Below are positions 16,023-24,853 of a stretch of 40,929 nucleotides of DNA, in pieces. The DNA lies in the IMG/VR virus record IMGVR_UViG_3300022752_004849, positions 1 through 40,929 of that record; one strand, 5' to 3'. A program made the translations under genes and the position numbers. A model generated the notes under the pieces. The model saw nothing but the letters and a program-made list of their open reading frames with translations. It searched no databases and was not told where the DNA came from. Origin of the DNA: a virus. Numbering within the stretch: the first letter of the stretch is position 1; the number at the start of each line of letters is the position of its first letter.

Positions 16023-16592
16023 TTACTTATAAAATACATGACGACCAATTTTTGCCACACGTTCTCTTTTCCACCTAGGATTAATATAATCTGCATGAAA
16101 ATAAAGTGCATCAGTTAGGCTCGGTAATCTAAATCCTTCAAGTAAAACCTTTTTAGCAACCTCCATACTTTCCTCATAGACATCAGGATGTTTAGGTTTT
16201 AAATTACCAGGACGATCGCATACCCAACTAAACTGGCAAAGTACCTTATCATAAAACATGTTTTTTTGAAAAACAACCTTACAGATGTCGCCAGGAAATT
16301 TTCCATCACTATTTGCCCTATTAATAGTCACCTGAGCCACAGCCACCTTGCCTTCAAATGGTTCTGCCCCTGCCTCGTGATAAATGTTCCTGGCAAGGCA
16401 AGATAATTGTTTTTCTCTAACTGCTGTTGTAATTTTATTTGCTTCTATGGTTTCTACACTAGAGATTCGTAGATCTACAGCCCAAGTTAACATCTTTAAA
16501 ATTAAAAAGATTCCAACAAACATTAGGCATAGGCCCAATACTCCATTAAGATAAATAAACCTTTTTTCCCTCTCAATCGTAATTTCAGTCAT
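16023..16592 (-). CDS. SleB-type cell-wall hydrolase with N-terminal anchor (endolysin)
   Basis: A 189-residue protein. Residues 13-35 form one hydrophobic helix (FIYLNGVLGLCLMFVGIFLI), acting as a signal anchor. The rest is a Hydrolase_2/SleB-like domain. Conserved parts are LARNIYHEAGAEPFEGKVAVAQVTINR, with candidate catalytic Glu73, then FPGDICKVVFQK, FSWVCD and a terminal ALYFHADYINPRW. The family cleaves peptidoglycan, so this is the likely lysis enzyme, exported as a membrane-tethered form. It has a very strong Shine-Dalgarno (AAAGGAGGTC) and a TATAAATT box about 30 bases upstream, fitting late expression. The next gene downstream is the holin candidate. Confidence 0.85.
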   Translation of the reverse strand: MTEITIEREKRFIYLNGVLGLCLMFVGIFLILKMLTWAVDLRISSVETIEANKITTAVREKQLSCLARNIYHEAGAEPFEGKVAVAQVTINRANSDGKFPGDICKVVFQKNMFYDKVLCQFSWVCDRPGNLKPKHPDVYEESMEVAKKVLLEGFRLPSLTDALYFHADYINPRWKRERVAKIGRHVFYK

Positions 16593-16681
16593 ATTGACCT
16601 CCTTTCTTTCTAAGGGTAAGATAATTTATATAAAAAATTAAAGTTTACAAAAGAATAGAGAAAAAAACAAACATTTTGAAA
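16593..16681 (-). promoter_or_regulatory. Promoter region of the lysis genes
   Basis: An 89-base AT-rich gap after the methyltransferase-like gene. On the minus strand it holds TATAAATT (16630-16623, 7/8 match to the T4 late box). Downstream is AAAGGAGGTC (16605-16596), a near-ideal ribosome binding site for the endolysin gene. This is the clearest transcription restart on the minus strand between 34.7 and 9.5 kb. Confidence 0.55.
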
Positions 16682-17227
16682 CTATTTTTCACCTATAATC
16701 ATAAATCTTGAAAATTTCCAACTAGGATATTCAAAATTTAATTGCCCACTATAAACAATTTTATTCATAGGATAATGGTTAATGAAGTCTTTCAAAGAGC
16801 CTGAATAAATGTAATGATCATCGTGGGGCATATTATTACCTTGTAAAACTAACTTTGTACCATAGGGAATATTATCAAACCATTCTTTTGTTTCAAAGTG
16901 TTCTGTGGCTGTATTAATTATCAAATCTACCTGAGGAAAAATCTTATTACAATCACCTGTAACTGCCTTAAATGTCCAGTCTCTCCAAACATACAATTCG
17001 TTTATTTTGTCGGCTATCGGCTCGCAACAGGGGTCGATGTCTATGCTTCTTATTTTATGTATTTTAAACTTGCCACGTGATAATAATAAAAAAGCAGCGA
17101 TTCCATACCATCCTGCATAAATCCAAGCCTCGTTCGCTGACCATTTTGTTTTTTCCAGTTCTTCACATAGCCATATTTTACTGCCTATTTGCCCACTTGC
17201 AAAAGCATCCCAATTAAATTGATTCAA
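16682..17227 (-). CDS. Class I SAM-dependent methyltransferase-like protein
   Basis: A 181-residue protein with a degenerate Rossmann methyltransferase pattern. Its glycine loop is in AWIYAGWYGIAAFLLL. The acidic end of beta-2 is SIDIDP. Further on are VTGDCNKIFP and DLIINTATEHF, the position of motif IV. Substrate unknown; last gene of the 18-kb radical SAM/glycosyltransferase island, so small-molecule, sugar or peptide methylation are all possible. The start is TTG at 17227, because an in-frame stop lies just upstream and no ATG is available. It overlaps the epimerase end by 14 bases. A structural or non-catalytic role cannot be excluded. Confidence 0.6.
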   Translation of the reverse strand: MNQFNWDAFASGQIGSKIWLCEELEKTKWSANEAWIYAGWYGIAAFLLLSRGKFKIHKIRSIDIDPCCEPIADKINELYVWRDWTFKAVTGDCNKIFPQVDLIINTATEHFETKEWFDNIPYGTKLVLQGNNMPHDDHYIYSGSLKDFINHYPMNKIVYSGQLNFEYPSWKFSRFMIIGEK

Positions 17228-18170
17228 TTTGATTCTTTATCCAATTGTAGGTTTCAGCCAGACCAACATCTAAATTGTCAGAAGGCTCCCAATTTAAATA
17301 ACTTCTAATTAAAGTATTATCACTGGTTCTTCCTTGCACACCTTCTGGGCCTTCAATATTATTGATAGTTAGAGATTTACCTGATAAATTTATAATTTTT
17401 TGAGCTACATCGTTAATTGATATAAGTCTAGATGATCCAAGATTTATAGGTTGTGATATTTGACTACTCATTATTTTTTCTATACCGGTTATGCAATCCA
17501 CAATATATAAAAATGTTCTTGTTTGATTGCCATTACCCCAAACATCAATAGTACTAGTCTCTTCTATAACCTTCCTACATAAAGCGGCGATTACTTTTTC
17601 TCTACCTCCTCTATATGGGCTTCTTGGCCCAAATACATTATGTAGTCTAGCAATTTTTACATCAATATTATGTGTTCTAGCGTATGAAAGATAGAGCCTT
17701 TCTGAAAATAATTTTTCCCAACCATATTCACTATCTGGATTGGCGGGGTAAACAGTGTCTTCAGCACAATTTGGATTCAATGGGTCTGTCTGATTAACCA
17801 AGGGATAAACACAGGCACTACTTGAAAAAAATATTTTCCTACAAGAACTATACGGTAATTCTTTCAATATATTAAGATTAATTTGAGCATTATTTGTAAC
17901 TATTTCTGCGTCATGTTGTCCAGAAAAAATATATCCTGCTCCTCCCATATCAGCTGCGACCTGATAAATTTCATCGTAATTGTTTCTTAGAATCTGTGTT
18001 ACTTTTTCAGGTTGCCTCAAATCTACCATCATCCATTTATCTGCATTAGGGTAATTCCATGGAGGTGTTTTAATATCTACAGCATCTACATAATGACCCA
18101 ATAATTTAAATCTTTCAACCAAATGAGAACCTATAAACCCTCCTGCACCGCAAACTAATATTCTTTTCAT
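17214..18170 (-). CDS. GDP-mannose 3,5-epimerase-like SDR
   Basis: A 318-residue extended short-chain dehydrogenase/reductase. The NAD-binding glycine motif GAGGFIG is at residues 8-14. The catalytic Tyr149 and Lys153 lie in YGWEK, and Ser117/118 in FFSSSACVYP. It also carries both acid/base residues of GDP-mannose 3,5-epimerase: Cys120 (SSACVYP) and Lys192 (GGREK). Their separation of 72 residues equals that of Cys145/Lys217 in the plant enzyme. Further family hallmarks are WGNGNQTRTFLYIVD, INLGSSRLISI and GPEGVQGRTSDN. The predicted reaction converts GDP-D-mannose to GDP-L-galactose or GDP-L-gulose, giving an L-sugar donor. The start overlaps the B12 radical SAM stop by four bases. Confidence 0.85.
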   Translation of the reverse strand: MKRILVCGAGGFIGSHLVERFKLLGHYVDAVDIKTPPWNYPNADKWMMVDLRQPEKVTQILRNNYDEIYQVAADMGGAGYIFSGQHDAEIVTNNAQINLNILKELPYSSCRKIFFSSSACVYPLVNQTDPLNPNCAEDTVYPANPDSEYGWEKLFSERLYLSYARTHNIDVKIARLHNVFGPRSPYRGGREKVIAALCRKVIEETSTIDVWGNGNQTRTFLYIVDCITGIEKIMSSQISQPINLGSSRLISINDVAQKIINLSGKSLTINNIEGPEGVQGRTSDNTLIRSYLNWEPSDNLDVGLAETYNWIKNQIESI

Positions 18171-20380
18171 ATTTTTTTCCTTTTGGACAATTGAGATAAA
18201 TCAACAATAAAATCATTAGCGGATTGAATTTTTTGATCTGAAACAACGGTTTGATATTTAGAAAATCCGCTCCAATCACCACTTTCCCTAAACTTGTATT
18301 TAAACGTAAAGTCAACTGTTTTATTCAAAATAAATTCTTCTTGCAATAATTCTGAGAAGTCTCTGTCACTTCTACCTGTTTCTAAATCCCATATAGGTTT
18401 GGCCAATCGTCTAGCCCTTTTGGCAGTGTTGCTCATTAATCGACTGTAATCTTGTGCGTAAAAAGGTCCTTTTCTACCCCTAGGAGGAGGTAATCTATCA
18501 TCATAAGGATTATCAATTTGTTTAAAATTGATATCAAAATCTGCTGACCATTTACCTTTTTTGTTTATTTGAAAATTATATACAGCACTTAACATTCCTG
18601 GACCAAATTGTGAACCGAACTCCCTTAGATCGATATCTGGATTGAATTTAATGCTGGCCTTATACCCTCCTCTGGTTAGCCAAAGCATACGGAAAAAGGG
18701 CCACATTTCATTCACCAAGGTATCTGCAAATGGATTAACGTTGGTTTTGATTATTTCATAATTAAATTTTTCGTACTCTATTTCTCTTACAAAATTGGGA
18801 TCTTCTAGTTCTATTTTATAGTGCTCTCGAGCCAAATTCATCCTAATAGGATAGGCAAACCTAGATTCAGTAGTACCTCTCATCATATCTAAAAAGATAT
18901 GAAAAGTTTTGACTCTGATCATAACATGAGTACCGCCTTTGGTAAAGTCTTTGGTTATCCAATGACCTTGATACTTTTGCCAACTTAAATTAAACTTATC
19001 CGGGTTTTGGCCTGTGATTGTTTCTGGTCCTTGGGCAAACCCTACTCCTGCCCCCACATTGTTGATATTCATGTTTCTCATACGCCAGAGGAACGTCATA
19101 CTATCAGCAAAATCTTGAAAATCCTCTGTTGGAAATCCCACGATCCAGTTAGTAGCCGCCCATATTCCTACAGCCTTACCATCACGAAAATTTTGTTCCA
19201 TTTCAGCAATGGTCACACCTTTATCCATATGGTCTAAAACTTTTTGGCTACCGCTTTCTATACCATAATTAAACATTATGCAACCACCAGCAGCAAGATC
19301 TTTAAAATATTCCAAGTCCATTCTGCCATCACATCTAGCATAACCTGTCCATTTAATTTTTAAACCTTTGGCCGCTACTGCTTTACAAAATGCTCTGAGT
19401 TCTTTTAGATTACCATTTACCAAACTATCTATGAACCAAATTACATCAGTTCCTTTATTGTAATATAGCCATTCAATTTCTGATATAAGATCAACCGCTT
19501 GCCGTTGTCTATATTTCCAAAAATGTGTTTCTTCACAGAATGTACATTTGGCTGTGCATCCTCTACTAATTTCTGTATTGACTCCATTAGGTAGGTCGTA
19601 TAGGCTAAAATCTAGGCTTTCATAATCTGGCATTGGAAGTCCATTTATGTTCACACGTTCGTCTTCAGGTTGCTTGAGTATTCTAGGGTATTCAACTTTT
19701 GTGCCTTGTTCTATTTCGTCAAGCATGACCAGCAAATTGGCCTCCCCTTCTCCTACGACCACATAGTCATAATAGTCTTGAATGGCAAACCAACTTTTAT
19801 GAACATTAGGACCCCCGACTGCTATCTTGATATGAGGTGCTCTACGCTTGATCTCCTGGGCCATCCATTTTGTTGGTTCTTCACTGATGTAATACATAGA
19901 AAACCCAACAACCTGTGGTTCTTTTTCTATAATTTCATCTATGGCTTTTGTTAGTATAGGTTCAAGCACAGGGTGAATATCTTTTAGATATGTATCCCCT
20001 AGCCAATGCCAACTGGCGCTAGGGTCCCACAACCTAAAAGGTATCTTTTTATTAGGTATCCAATCGTCTTGATGTTGTCTATAGGCCTTGACATTTAAAT
20101 CCATAAGAAAAGTTTCATAACCAGAACTTTTAGCCACACCGCCTAGCCTGGCCAAACTAAAAGGAGGCATATAAGGACTCCACTCTGGACACAAAACTAA
20201 TACTAACTTGGTCTTTCTTGTCTTATAGTCTATGTATACAGGTGTTAGGTTCTTTTGTACGGTAGGTTTAGCGAAAGGTGCGATGGCATCCATCATACTC
20301 AAGTGTCTTGCATCCGCATCGTTAGGCCGTTCATGAGGTTTTAAATCCTTGACAGCTAGATGTCTAAGAGTGAAATCCAT
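18167..20380 (-). CDS. B12-binding-domain radical SAM enzyme
   Basis: A 737-residue protein. Residues about 55-230 form a cobalamin-binding-like Rossmann domain (KLVLVLCPEWSPYMPPFSLARLGG, VVGFSMYYISEEP, IKIAVGGPNVH, YVVVGEGE). The classic DxHxxG is replaced by DLNVKAY, so cobalamin would bind without a protein His ligand. The radical SAM core follows with C275, C279 and C282 (SRGCTAKCTFCEE), then WFIDSLVNG, FNYGIESGSQKVLDHMDKG and NWIVGFPTE. About 250 further residues form a C-terminal domain of unknown role. B12 radical SAM enzymes commonly methylate unactivated carbon or phosphorus or rearrange rings. Substrate unknown. It overlaps the upstream gene by 17 bases and is followed by the epimerase. 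Confidence 0.85.
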   Translation of the reverse strand: MDFTLRHLAVKDLKPHERPNDADARHLSMMDAIAPFAKPTVQKNLTPVYIDYKTRKTKLVLVLCPEWSPYMPPFSLARLGGVAKSSGYETFLMDLNVKAYRQHQDDWIPNKKIPFRLWDPSASWHWLGDTYLKDIHPVLEPILTKAIDEIIEKEPQVVGFSMYYISEEPTKWMAQEIKRRAPHIKIAVGGPNVHKSWFAIQDYYDYVVVGEGEANLLVMLDEIEQGTKVEYPRILKQPEDERVNINGLPMPDYESLDFSLYDLPNGVNTEISRGCTAKCTFCEETHFWKYRQRQAVDLISEIEWLYYNKGTDVIWFIDSLVNGNLKELRAFCKAVAAKGLKIKWTGYARCDGRMDLEYFKDLAAGGCIMFNYGIESGSQKVLDHMDKGVTIAEMEQNFRDGKAVGIWAATNWIVGFPTEDFQDFADSMTFLWRMRNMNINNVGAGVGFAQGPETITGQNPDKFNLSWQKYQGHWITKDFTKGGTHVMIRVKTFHIFLDMMRGTTESRFAYPIRMNLAREHYKIELEDPNFVREIEYEKFNYEIIKTNVNPFADTLVNEMWPFFRMLWLTRGGYKASIKFNPDIDLREFGSQFGPGMLSAVYNFQINKKGKWSADFDINFKQIDNPYDDRLPPPRGRKGPFYAQDYSRLMSNTAKRARRLAKPIWDLETGRSDRDFSELLQEEFILNKTVDFTFKYKFRESGDWSGFSKYQTVVSDQKIQSANDFIVDLSQLSKRKKI

Positions 20381-21487
20381 TTTTTAACCTTTCAATTATA
20401 TGACTTACATCTGTTAAACCTAATTTAGGATTATTCATAATCCAATTATAATTGTGTTCTACAATAGGTTCAACGTTACTTAACCAATTAATCCATTCAC
20501 TGTCGCTAAAATTATATAATCTCTTAGTCTCTTGAACGATTAATTTTATCCTTTTTTCATCGTCTTCTTCTAAGTCATAAGATTCATCTATGTAAGGCTC
20601 AAAAGTTTTTAACCCCAATGATCTTAAATTTTTTAAAAATCCAGGAACGCTTAGTATTATAAAGGGATGTTTCATTATAACTGGTTTATATGTTTTTTCT
20701 GTTATAAAGATACCCGGTACATATGATCTACTTTGAAAGTCAAACCTATCGCTGAAGTATAAAGTTTCTGTAACAAGGCTGAAATATGTATCGTTGTAGA
20801 TAAATTCATCATCCTTATCAACCCATATTGGATTTGACTTTTGAGTTGAAGAAGCATTGACATGCATTGGAAAGAGGTTTTTATTATCTCTTAATCTTGA
20901 AGCATACTCTGGATATTTTATTTCAACAGTCTGACACAAATTTTCAAACCAAGTGAAGTCATCTTGCCAGCCACCATAAAAACTAGTAATAGATCTATCT
21001 AATAAATTATTTGTAATTAAATCTGCGAGCAACATTGCCCTATGTGCCCTATGATTTTTGTTAAGACAATTAAATATTTTTGGCTTTTTTTTAATTTCAA
21101 ATTTTGGCTTAGCTTTACCTGCCTTGACGACGTCTGCATATATATTTGTTGTTAATAATATAAAATTGTAAGGCAGATTTAGACTTAATTTAATAGTGTC
21201 AAAATCATTTTCTGCATTAATTGAGCCGGTAACCAAACAAAAATCATTTTTATCGAGTTGAGCAAGTTGTACAACATTAAAAATTTTTTTACACTGATGT
21301 TCTGTTAAAGCTTCAGATCCATCAAAAAAAACAACAAAAGGTTTTTTTGAACTTTTTATCCTATTGGCCAAATCTCGGTCTGATCTTTCGAAAAATCCTA
21401 TAGGAGATCCTGCAGAAATATTATAAATTTTTTCTTGATATTGCGCTAACTCAGGATAAATCCTAAAAAAAGGATTATACTGCTCAT
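20364..21487 (-). CDS. Glycosyltransferase-like protein (copy 2), possibly needing a -1 frameshift
   Basis: The uninterrupted frame carries the family blocks NKNHRAHRAML, YFSLVTETLYF and FITEKTYKPVIMKHPFIIL, and overlaps the downstream radical SAM gene by 17 bases. The first usable start in this frame is a TTG at 21371 (335 aa). However, the same frame stays open and protein-like for about 40 codons further upstream (YPELAQYQEKIYNISAGSPIG), without an ATG. The natural ATG at 21487 directly follows the dehydrogenase stop (TAAATG) but is in the +1-offset frame. The two join by one -1 slip at a T TTT TTA heptamer, giving about 374 aa. Either a programmed frameshift or a one-base homopolymer error would explain it. 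Function is inferred as for copy 1. Confidence 0.6.
21464..21470 (-). promoter_or_regulatory. Candidate -1 frameshift heptamer U UUU UUA
   Basis: Read on the minus strand from the ATG at 21487, the codons are ATG AGC AGT ATA ATC CTT TTT TTA. The last T of CTT plus TTT TTA form a correctly phased X XXY YYZ slippery heptamer. A one-base backward slip continues as AGG ATT TAT CCT into the long frame. No clear downstream pseudoknot was worked out. Confidence 0.35.
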
Positions 21488-22693
21488 TTATATTTTTTTT
21501 TTGATCCTAGAATTACCATAATGGATAAAGGGTCCTTTATAAATTTCAGAGGTAATAAATCTCCAAGGATCAATTACAACGGATTGATCATTAATCACGT
21601 TATTTTTAAATAAATCTTCAACCCAAGATTCCCAATATCCTATAAAAAATAGTTTATGTTTTGTTAGATCAATATAGTCATTTGTATTGATATCGTAATA
21701 TGATACAGATCCGCCTAGACTTTCTATGTAATGACCTATCAATAAACTATAACTTCCATTTAAATATGGAACACCTGGTTTATAGGCTTTACCTATTATA
21801 CAAACATCACCGCCATATTTTAAGATAAATTCAGCTTTACGCTTTGCTTGTGCTTCCCTTGCCACCATTATGCTATCAAAAAGATCGTATTCTAGTCCCA
21901 AGCGTTGTCCCAAATATCTTAGAGCTATATTGTCTCTAGGATGGCACGCTCCCCCATCTCCCATTCCAGCCTTCATGTAGGCCGAACCCATAATTCTATG
22001 AGTGCTTTTTGCCAATGCATTTGTAACCACATCTACATTTATATTACCATTTGTTTCTGCTACATCTTGAATCATATTAACAAGGCTTAATTTAGCACTT
22101 ATAAATGTATTGTAAAATATCTTAATTGACTCTGCCTCATCCCAAGTTCCTACTTCATACCTGGGATCATTTTGCATAAACTTTTTGTAAAAATTTATAA
22201 GTTCTTCGGCTTCTCCGTCTATGCTACCATCTTCTGTTCCAATAATAACCATTTCAGGATTTACCATATCCCATTTAATGGTTCCCATAGCAATCAAATA
22301 GGGATTATATATAAATCTAGAATTTGTAATACAAGGTCTTAATTCATTCCTTACCGTACCAGGTAATACGGTACTAATAAGCACCACCATTTGGTTATAG
22401 TTAGAATATTTGTTTATTTCCGTTAAAATATTTTTAACAATATTATAATCAAAATCTTTATTAGGTAAATGACTTGTAGGAGTTTCACCGCCGTATAAAG
22501 GATCGTGAGGTGTAGGAGCTGCAACAAATATCAAATCTCTATCTTTTATGGCCTGTTCTATGGAGTCAACCATAGGAAAATTTTTAGGACATCTAAATTC
22601 TACATCATACCCAACCACATCATAGTGCTCTGCCATAACTTCAGCGCAGTCTTGTCCAAGTTTCCCAACTCCTATCATAGCAACTTTTTTCAT
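21488..22693 (-). CDS. UDP-glucose/GDP-mannose dehydrogenase family protein
   Basis: A 401-residue nucleotide-sugar 6-dehydrogenase homologue. The N-terminal Rossmann motif is MIGVGKLGQD (residues 6-15). The central helix has Lys191 and Asn195 (ESIKIFYNTF), and the catalytic cysteine is C250 in GMGDGGACHPRDN, with Asp254. The C-terminal UDP-binding-like domain has IGKAYKPGVPYLNGS. Family members oxidise a sugar nucleotide twice, using NAD, to a uronic acid through a Cys thioester, so UDP-glucuronate or a GDP-mannuronate-like donor is likely. It lacks the usual GxGYVG tyrosine, so the substrate is uncertain. It begins one base after the stop of the gene starting at 23771. Next to an epimerase and glycosyltransferase-like genes, it fits a sugar-donor pathway. 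Confidence 0.85.
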   Translation of the reverse strand: MKKVAMIGVGKLGQDCAEVMAEHYDVVGYDVEFRCPKNFPMVDSIEQAIKDRDLIFVAAPTPHDPLYGGETPTSHLPNKDFDYNIVKNILTEINKYSNYNQMVVLISTVLPGTVRNELRPCITNSRFIYNPYLIAMGTIKWDMVNPEMVIIGTEDGSIDGEAEELINFYKKFMQNDPRYEVGTWDEAESIKIFYNTFISAKLSLVNMIQDVAETNGNINVDVVTNALAKSTHRIMGSAYMKAGMGDGGACHPRDNIALRYLGQRLGLEYDLFDSIMVAREAQAKRKAEFILKYGGDVCIIGKAYKPGVPYLNGSYSLLIGHYIESLGGSVSYYDINTNDYIDLTKHKLFFIGYWESWVEDLFKNNVINDQSVVIDPWRFITSEIYKGPFIHYGNSRIKKKI

Positions 22694-22694
22694 T

Positions 22695-23771
22695 TTAATC
22701 TCTGATAAATTTTATTTTCTTTATTTTAATTGCATTATAGTAGGCAAAATTCAAGGTCAACTCTAGATGCTTGTTTTTTTCTAAAAAATCTAAAATTTCC
22801 GGGGGCCAAGAATTTAGATCATTTAAAAAATTTTCTAAATGTACCTTATTTCTTTTTGTCTTTTCTTTAGTTAGTTCTTTTAATTCTCTTAGAGGATATT
22901 TTTGAATATTTTTAAAATTTTGAGCAATAAGATCGTATCTTGTTTCCATATCTGAAACATTATCGAAACTATAATCAAATATTTCGTCATATAGTTCAAA
23001 ACCATAATCACTCAGCATTTTATGATATCCTTGACATCCTGATACAAGAAATGGCTTGTTTGTAACTATTGCAGAGATACATTTTTCAGATATATACAAT
23101 TGATTAAAACTACTTTCAGTTACCAACTGAGCATATGAACGTTTATAGTGAATTGGAAAAATTCCACTCCATCCTAATTTACCTTCAGGCATATCGTCTA
23201 AAATTAAAATTTTAGGATTCCAATATTTCCAAGGATAATTAAAAGTATCTTCTAATTTTCTACCTTCGTAACCTCGCCAGCTATTCCAACTCACAGCATT
23301 ATTTTTTATAAGATCGTGTTTAGCTAACATATCCATTTGTGTACATCTATGCCAATGGGGTTTACTATTCAAGCATATAAATGAAAATTGTAAATCTAAA
23401 TTCCAATTATCAACATAATGATCAAATAATGTATCTGTATGTTCTAGGGAAAATATCTCATGTCCAAGGATAGCATGAGCACCTAAAATTGTTCCGTAAT
23501 AAGGAAATTTTATAATTTTAAGATTGCCATAACGAGGATTATCTTGATCGTGCATTAAAGTTTGCTGCTGACTAGAACCTGTAATTATTTCTAAAGAAAT
23601 TCCTTTTTCTACACAATAATCATTTATTTTATCAAAAACATCCTCTCTGCCAAATAATCTAGTATATTCAAACTCTTGCCAATCTATTATTATTATTTTT
23701 GTTGCACTAGACTTTTGATTCTGAAGTAGTTCATATGATCCGGGAACGGCAGTAAAAATTAATATCTCCAT
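22695..23771 (-). CDS. Glycosyltransferase-like protein (copy 3)
   Basis: I start at the ATG at 23771 (MEILIFTAVPGSYELLQ, 358 aa), because an upstream in-frame codon at 23852 would overlap the previous gene by 64 bases. Family blocks: NSKPHWHRCTQMDML, AQLVTESSFNQLYISEKC and NKPFLVSGCQGYH. It aligns along its length with the next gene upstream (copy 4). Shared phrases include GYHxML, GFxLYDEIFDYSFD and a variable turn after KPHxHRC. They are therefore tandem duplicates. Block 3 has SEKCISAIV where other copies have TEKTxKP. AATAAATA lies five bases before the ATG. Function inferred as glycosyl transfer; no membrane segment. Confidence 0.65.
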   Translation of the reverse strand: MEILIFTAVPGSYELLQNQKSSATKIIIIDWQEFEYTRLFGREDVFDKINDYCVEKGISLEIITGSSQQQTLMHDQDNPRYGNLKIIKFPYYGTILGAHAILGHEIFSLEHTDTLFDHYVDNWNLDLQFSFICLNSKPHWHRCTQMDMLAKHDLIKNNAVSWNSWRGYEGRKLEDTFNYPWKYWNPKILILDDMPEGKLGWSGIFPIHYKRSYAQLVTESSFNQLYISEKCISAIVTNKPFLVSGCQGYHKMLSDYGFELYDEIFDYSFDNVSDMETRYDLIAQNFKNIQKYPLRELKELTKEKTKRNKVHLENFLNDLNSWPPEILDFLEKNKHLELTLNFAYYNAIKIKKIKFIRD

Positions 23772-23776
23772 AAAAA

Positions 23777-23784
23777 TATTTATT
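23777..23784 (-). promoter_or_regulatory. Late-promoter-like box AATAAATA, 5 nt before a start
   Basis: On the minus strand AATAAATA (7/8 match) is followed by TTTTT and the ATG at 23771. It lies in the 17-base gap after the stop of copy 4. Spacing matches the other boxes of this class. Confidence 0.3.
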
Positions 23785-23788
23785 CTTG

Positions 23789-24853
23789 TTAATTTTTTCC
23801 AAATATTTTTTTCAAGACTTCCATAAAAATTCCCTTGTCTGGATCTAGGCAAGGATCTTTAAAATTCCAAAGATGCTGAATCATAGGAGGAACATAATAG
23901 GAGTTTAGAGCTAAATCCTCAATATGATGTCGATTATGCAAAATTTTAGGAGCAATTTTTATATATAGTTTTCTTAGCTCTGAGTTTGACAACGATCTAA
24001 GCCTTGTAACATTTTGTAACATTGCATCATTACGATCGTGTATATTTTCTATAGAGTCAAAACTATAATCAAAAATTTCATCATATAATAAAAACCCCAT
24101 ATCCTTCAACATACTATGGTATCCTTGTATGCTTGATACTAAAAAAGGTTTATTAAAAAATAATGGAGCGCAGGTTTTTTCAGTGATAAAATAAGCATGG
24201 ATATTTGATTCTGAAACTATTTGCATAAATGAACGATCGTATTCATTTGGTATTTTTCCTTGAACAAATCTTTGGCCACTGGTAAAATCTAAATCAAGAC
24301 GTCTAGGTTCCCAATGCCGCCACTTGTAAAAATTTGTCTTTGGTCCAATATGTTCTCCAAATTCATACGCAAAAGAAATAGCTCCGCTATCAAATAAATT
24401 ATTTTTAGCTATCATATCCAGCAGCACACATCTATGAACATGAGGCTTATAATTCATAGATATAAAAGTATAGTCATATTCAGTTATTTGGGTTCCTTCA
24501 TATATATTATGTATATCGTAGGGGTTAGCAAACTTTTCATATTCTAAGTAACCTTTGGTCATCCAAAAATTAGGCCAATAAATTATGGGTTGAATCCTTT
24601 CATATCTTTTATTTTCAGGATCATGAAACAATCTACTTTTTGGATGTGCTCCCGAAATGATAAAAAAAGGAATTTGTTTTTTATTTGCAAAATCAACGAG
24701 TCCTTCAAAACCAGGGGTGTTACCTACTCCATTATATTGAAATTCGTACATACAAAATAAAATTAAAGCTTTAGGATCAGAAATAGAGAGAAGTTGTTGT
24801 GGCATAGCTGCACTATCCCAAACACTGACTCCAATATTTTTTCCTATTTCCAC
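23789..24853 (-). CDS. Glycosyltransferase-like protein (copy 4)
   Basis: A 354-residue protein starting with GTG at 24853, which overlaps the preceding TAG stop by one base (TAGTG), the GTG version of the TAATG junction. Blocks: NYKPHVHRCVLLDM, FMQIVSESNIHAYFITEKTCAP and FNKPFLVSSIQGYHSML. It is the closest relative of copy 3 (shared YDEIFDYSFD). It also contains ISGAHPKSRLFHDPENKRY, similar in place to ITGSSQQQTLMHDQDNPRY of copy 3, so the N-terminal half is conserved too. Predicted soluble glycosyltransferase; substrate unknown. Tandem duplication with divergence suggests that different members act on different acceptors. Confidence 0.65.
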   Translation of the reverse strand: MEIGKNIGVSVWDSAAMPQQLLSISDPKALILFCMYEFQYNGVGNTPGFEGLVDFANKKQIPFFIISGAHPKSRLFHDPENKRYERIQPIIYWPNFWMTKGYLEYEKFANPYDIHNIYEGTQITEYDYTFISMNYKPHVHRCVLLDMIAKNNLFDSGAISFAYEFGEHIGPKTNFYKWRHWEPRRLDLDFTSGQRFVQGKIPNEYDRSFMQIVSESNIHAYFITEKTCAPLFFNKPFLVSSIQGYHSMLKDMGFLLYDEIFDYSFDSIENIHDRNDAMLQNVTRLRSLSNSELRKLYIKIAPKILHNRHHIEDLALNSYYVPPMIQHLWNFKDPCLDPDKGIFMEVLKKIFGKN

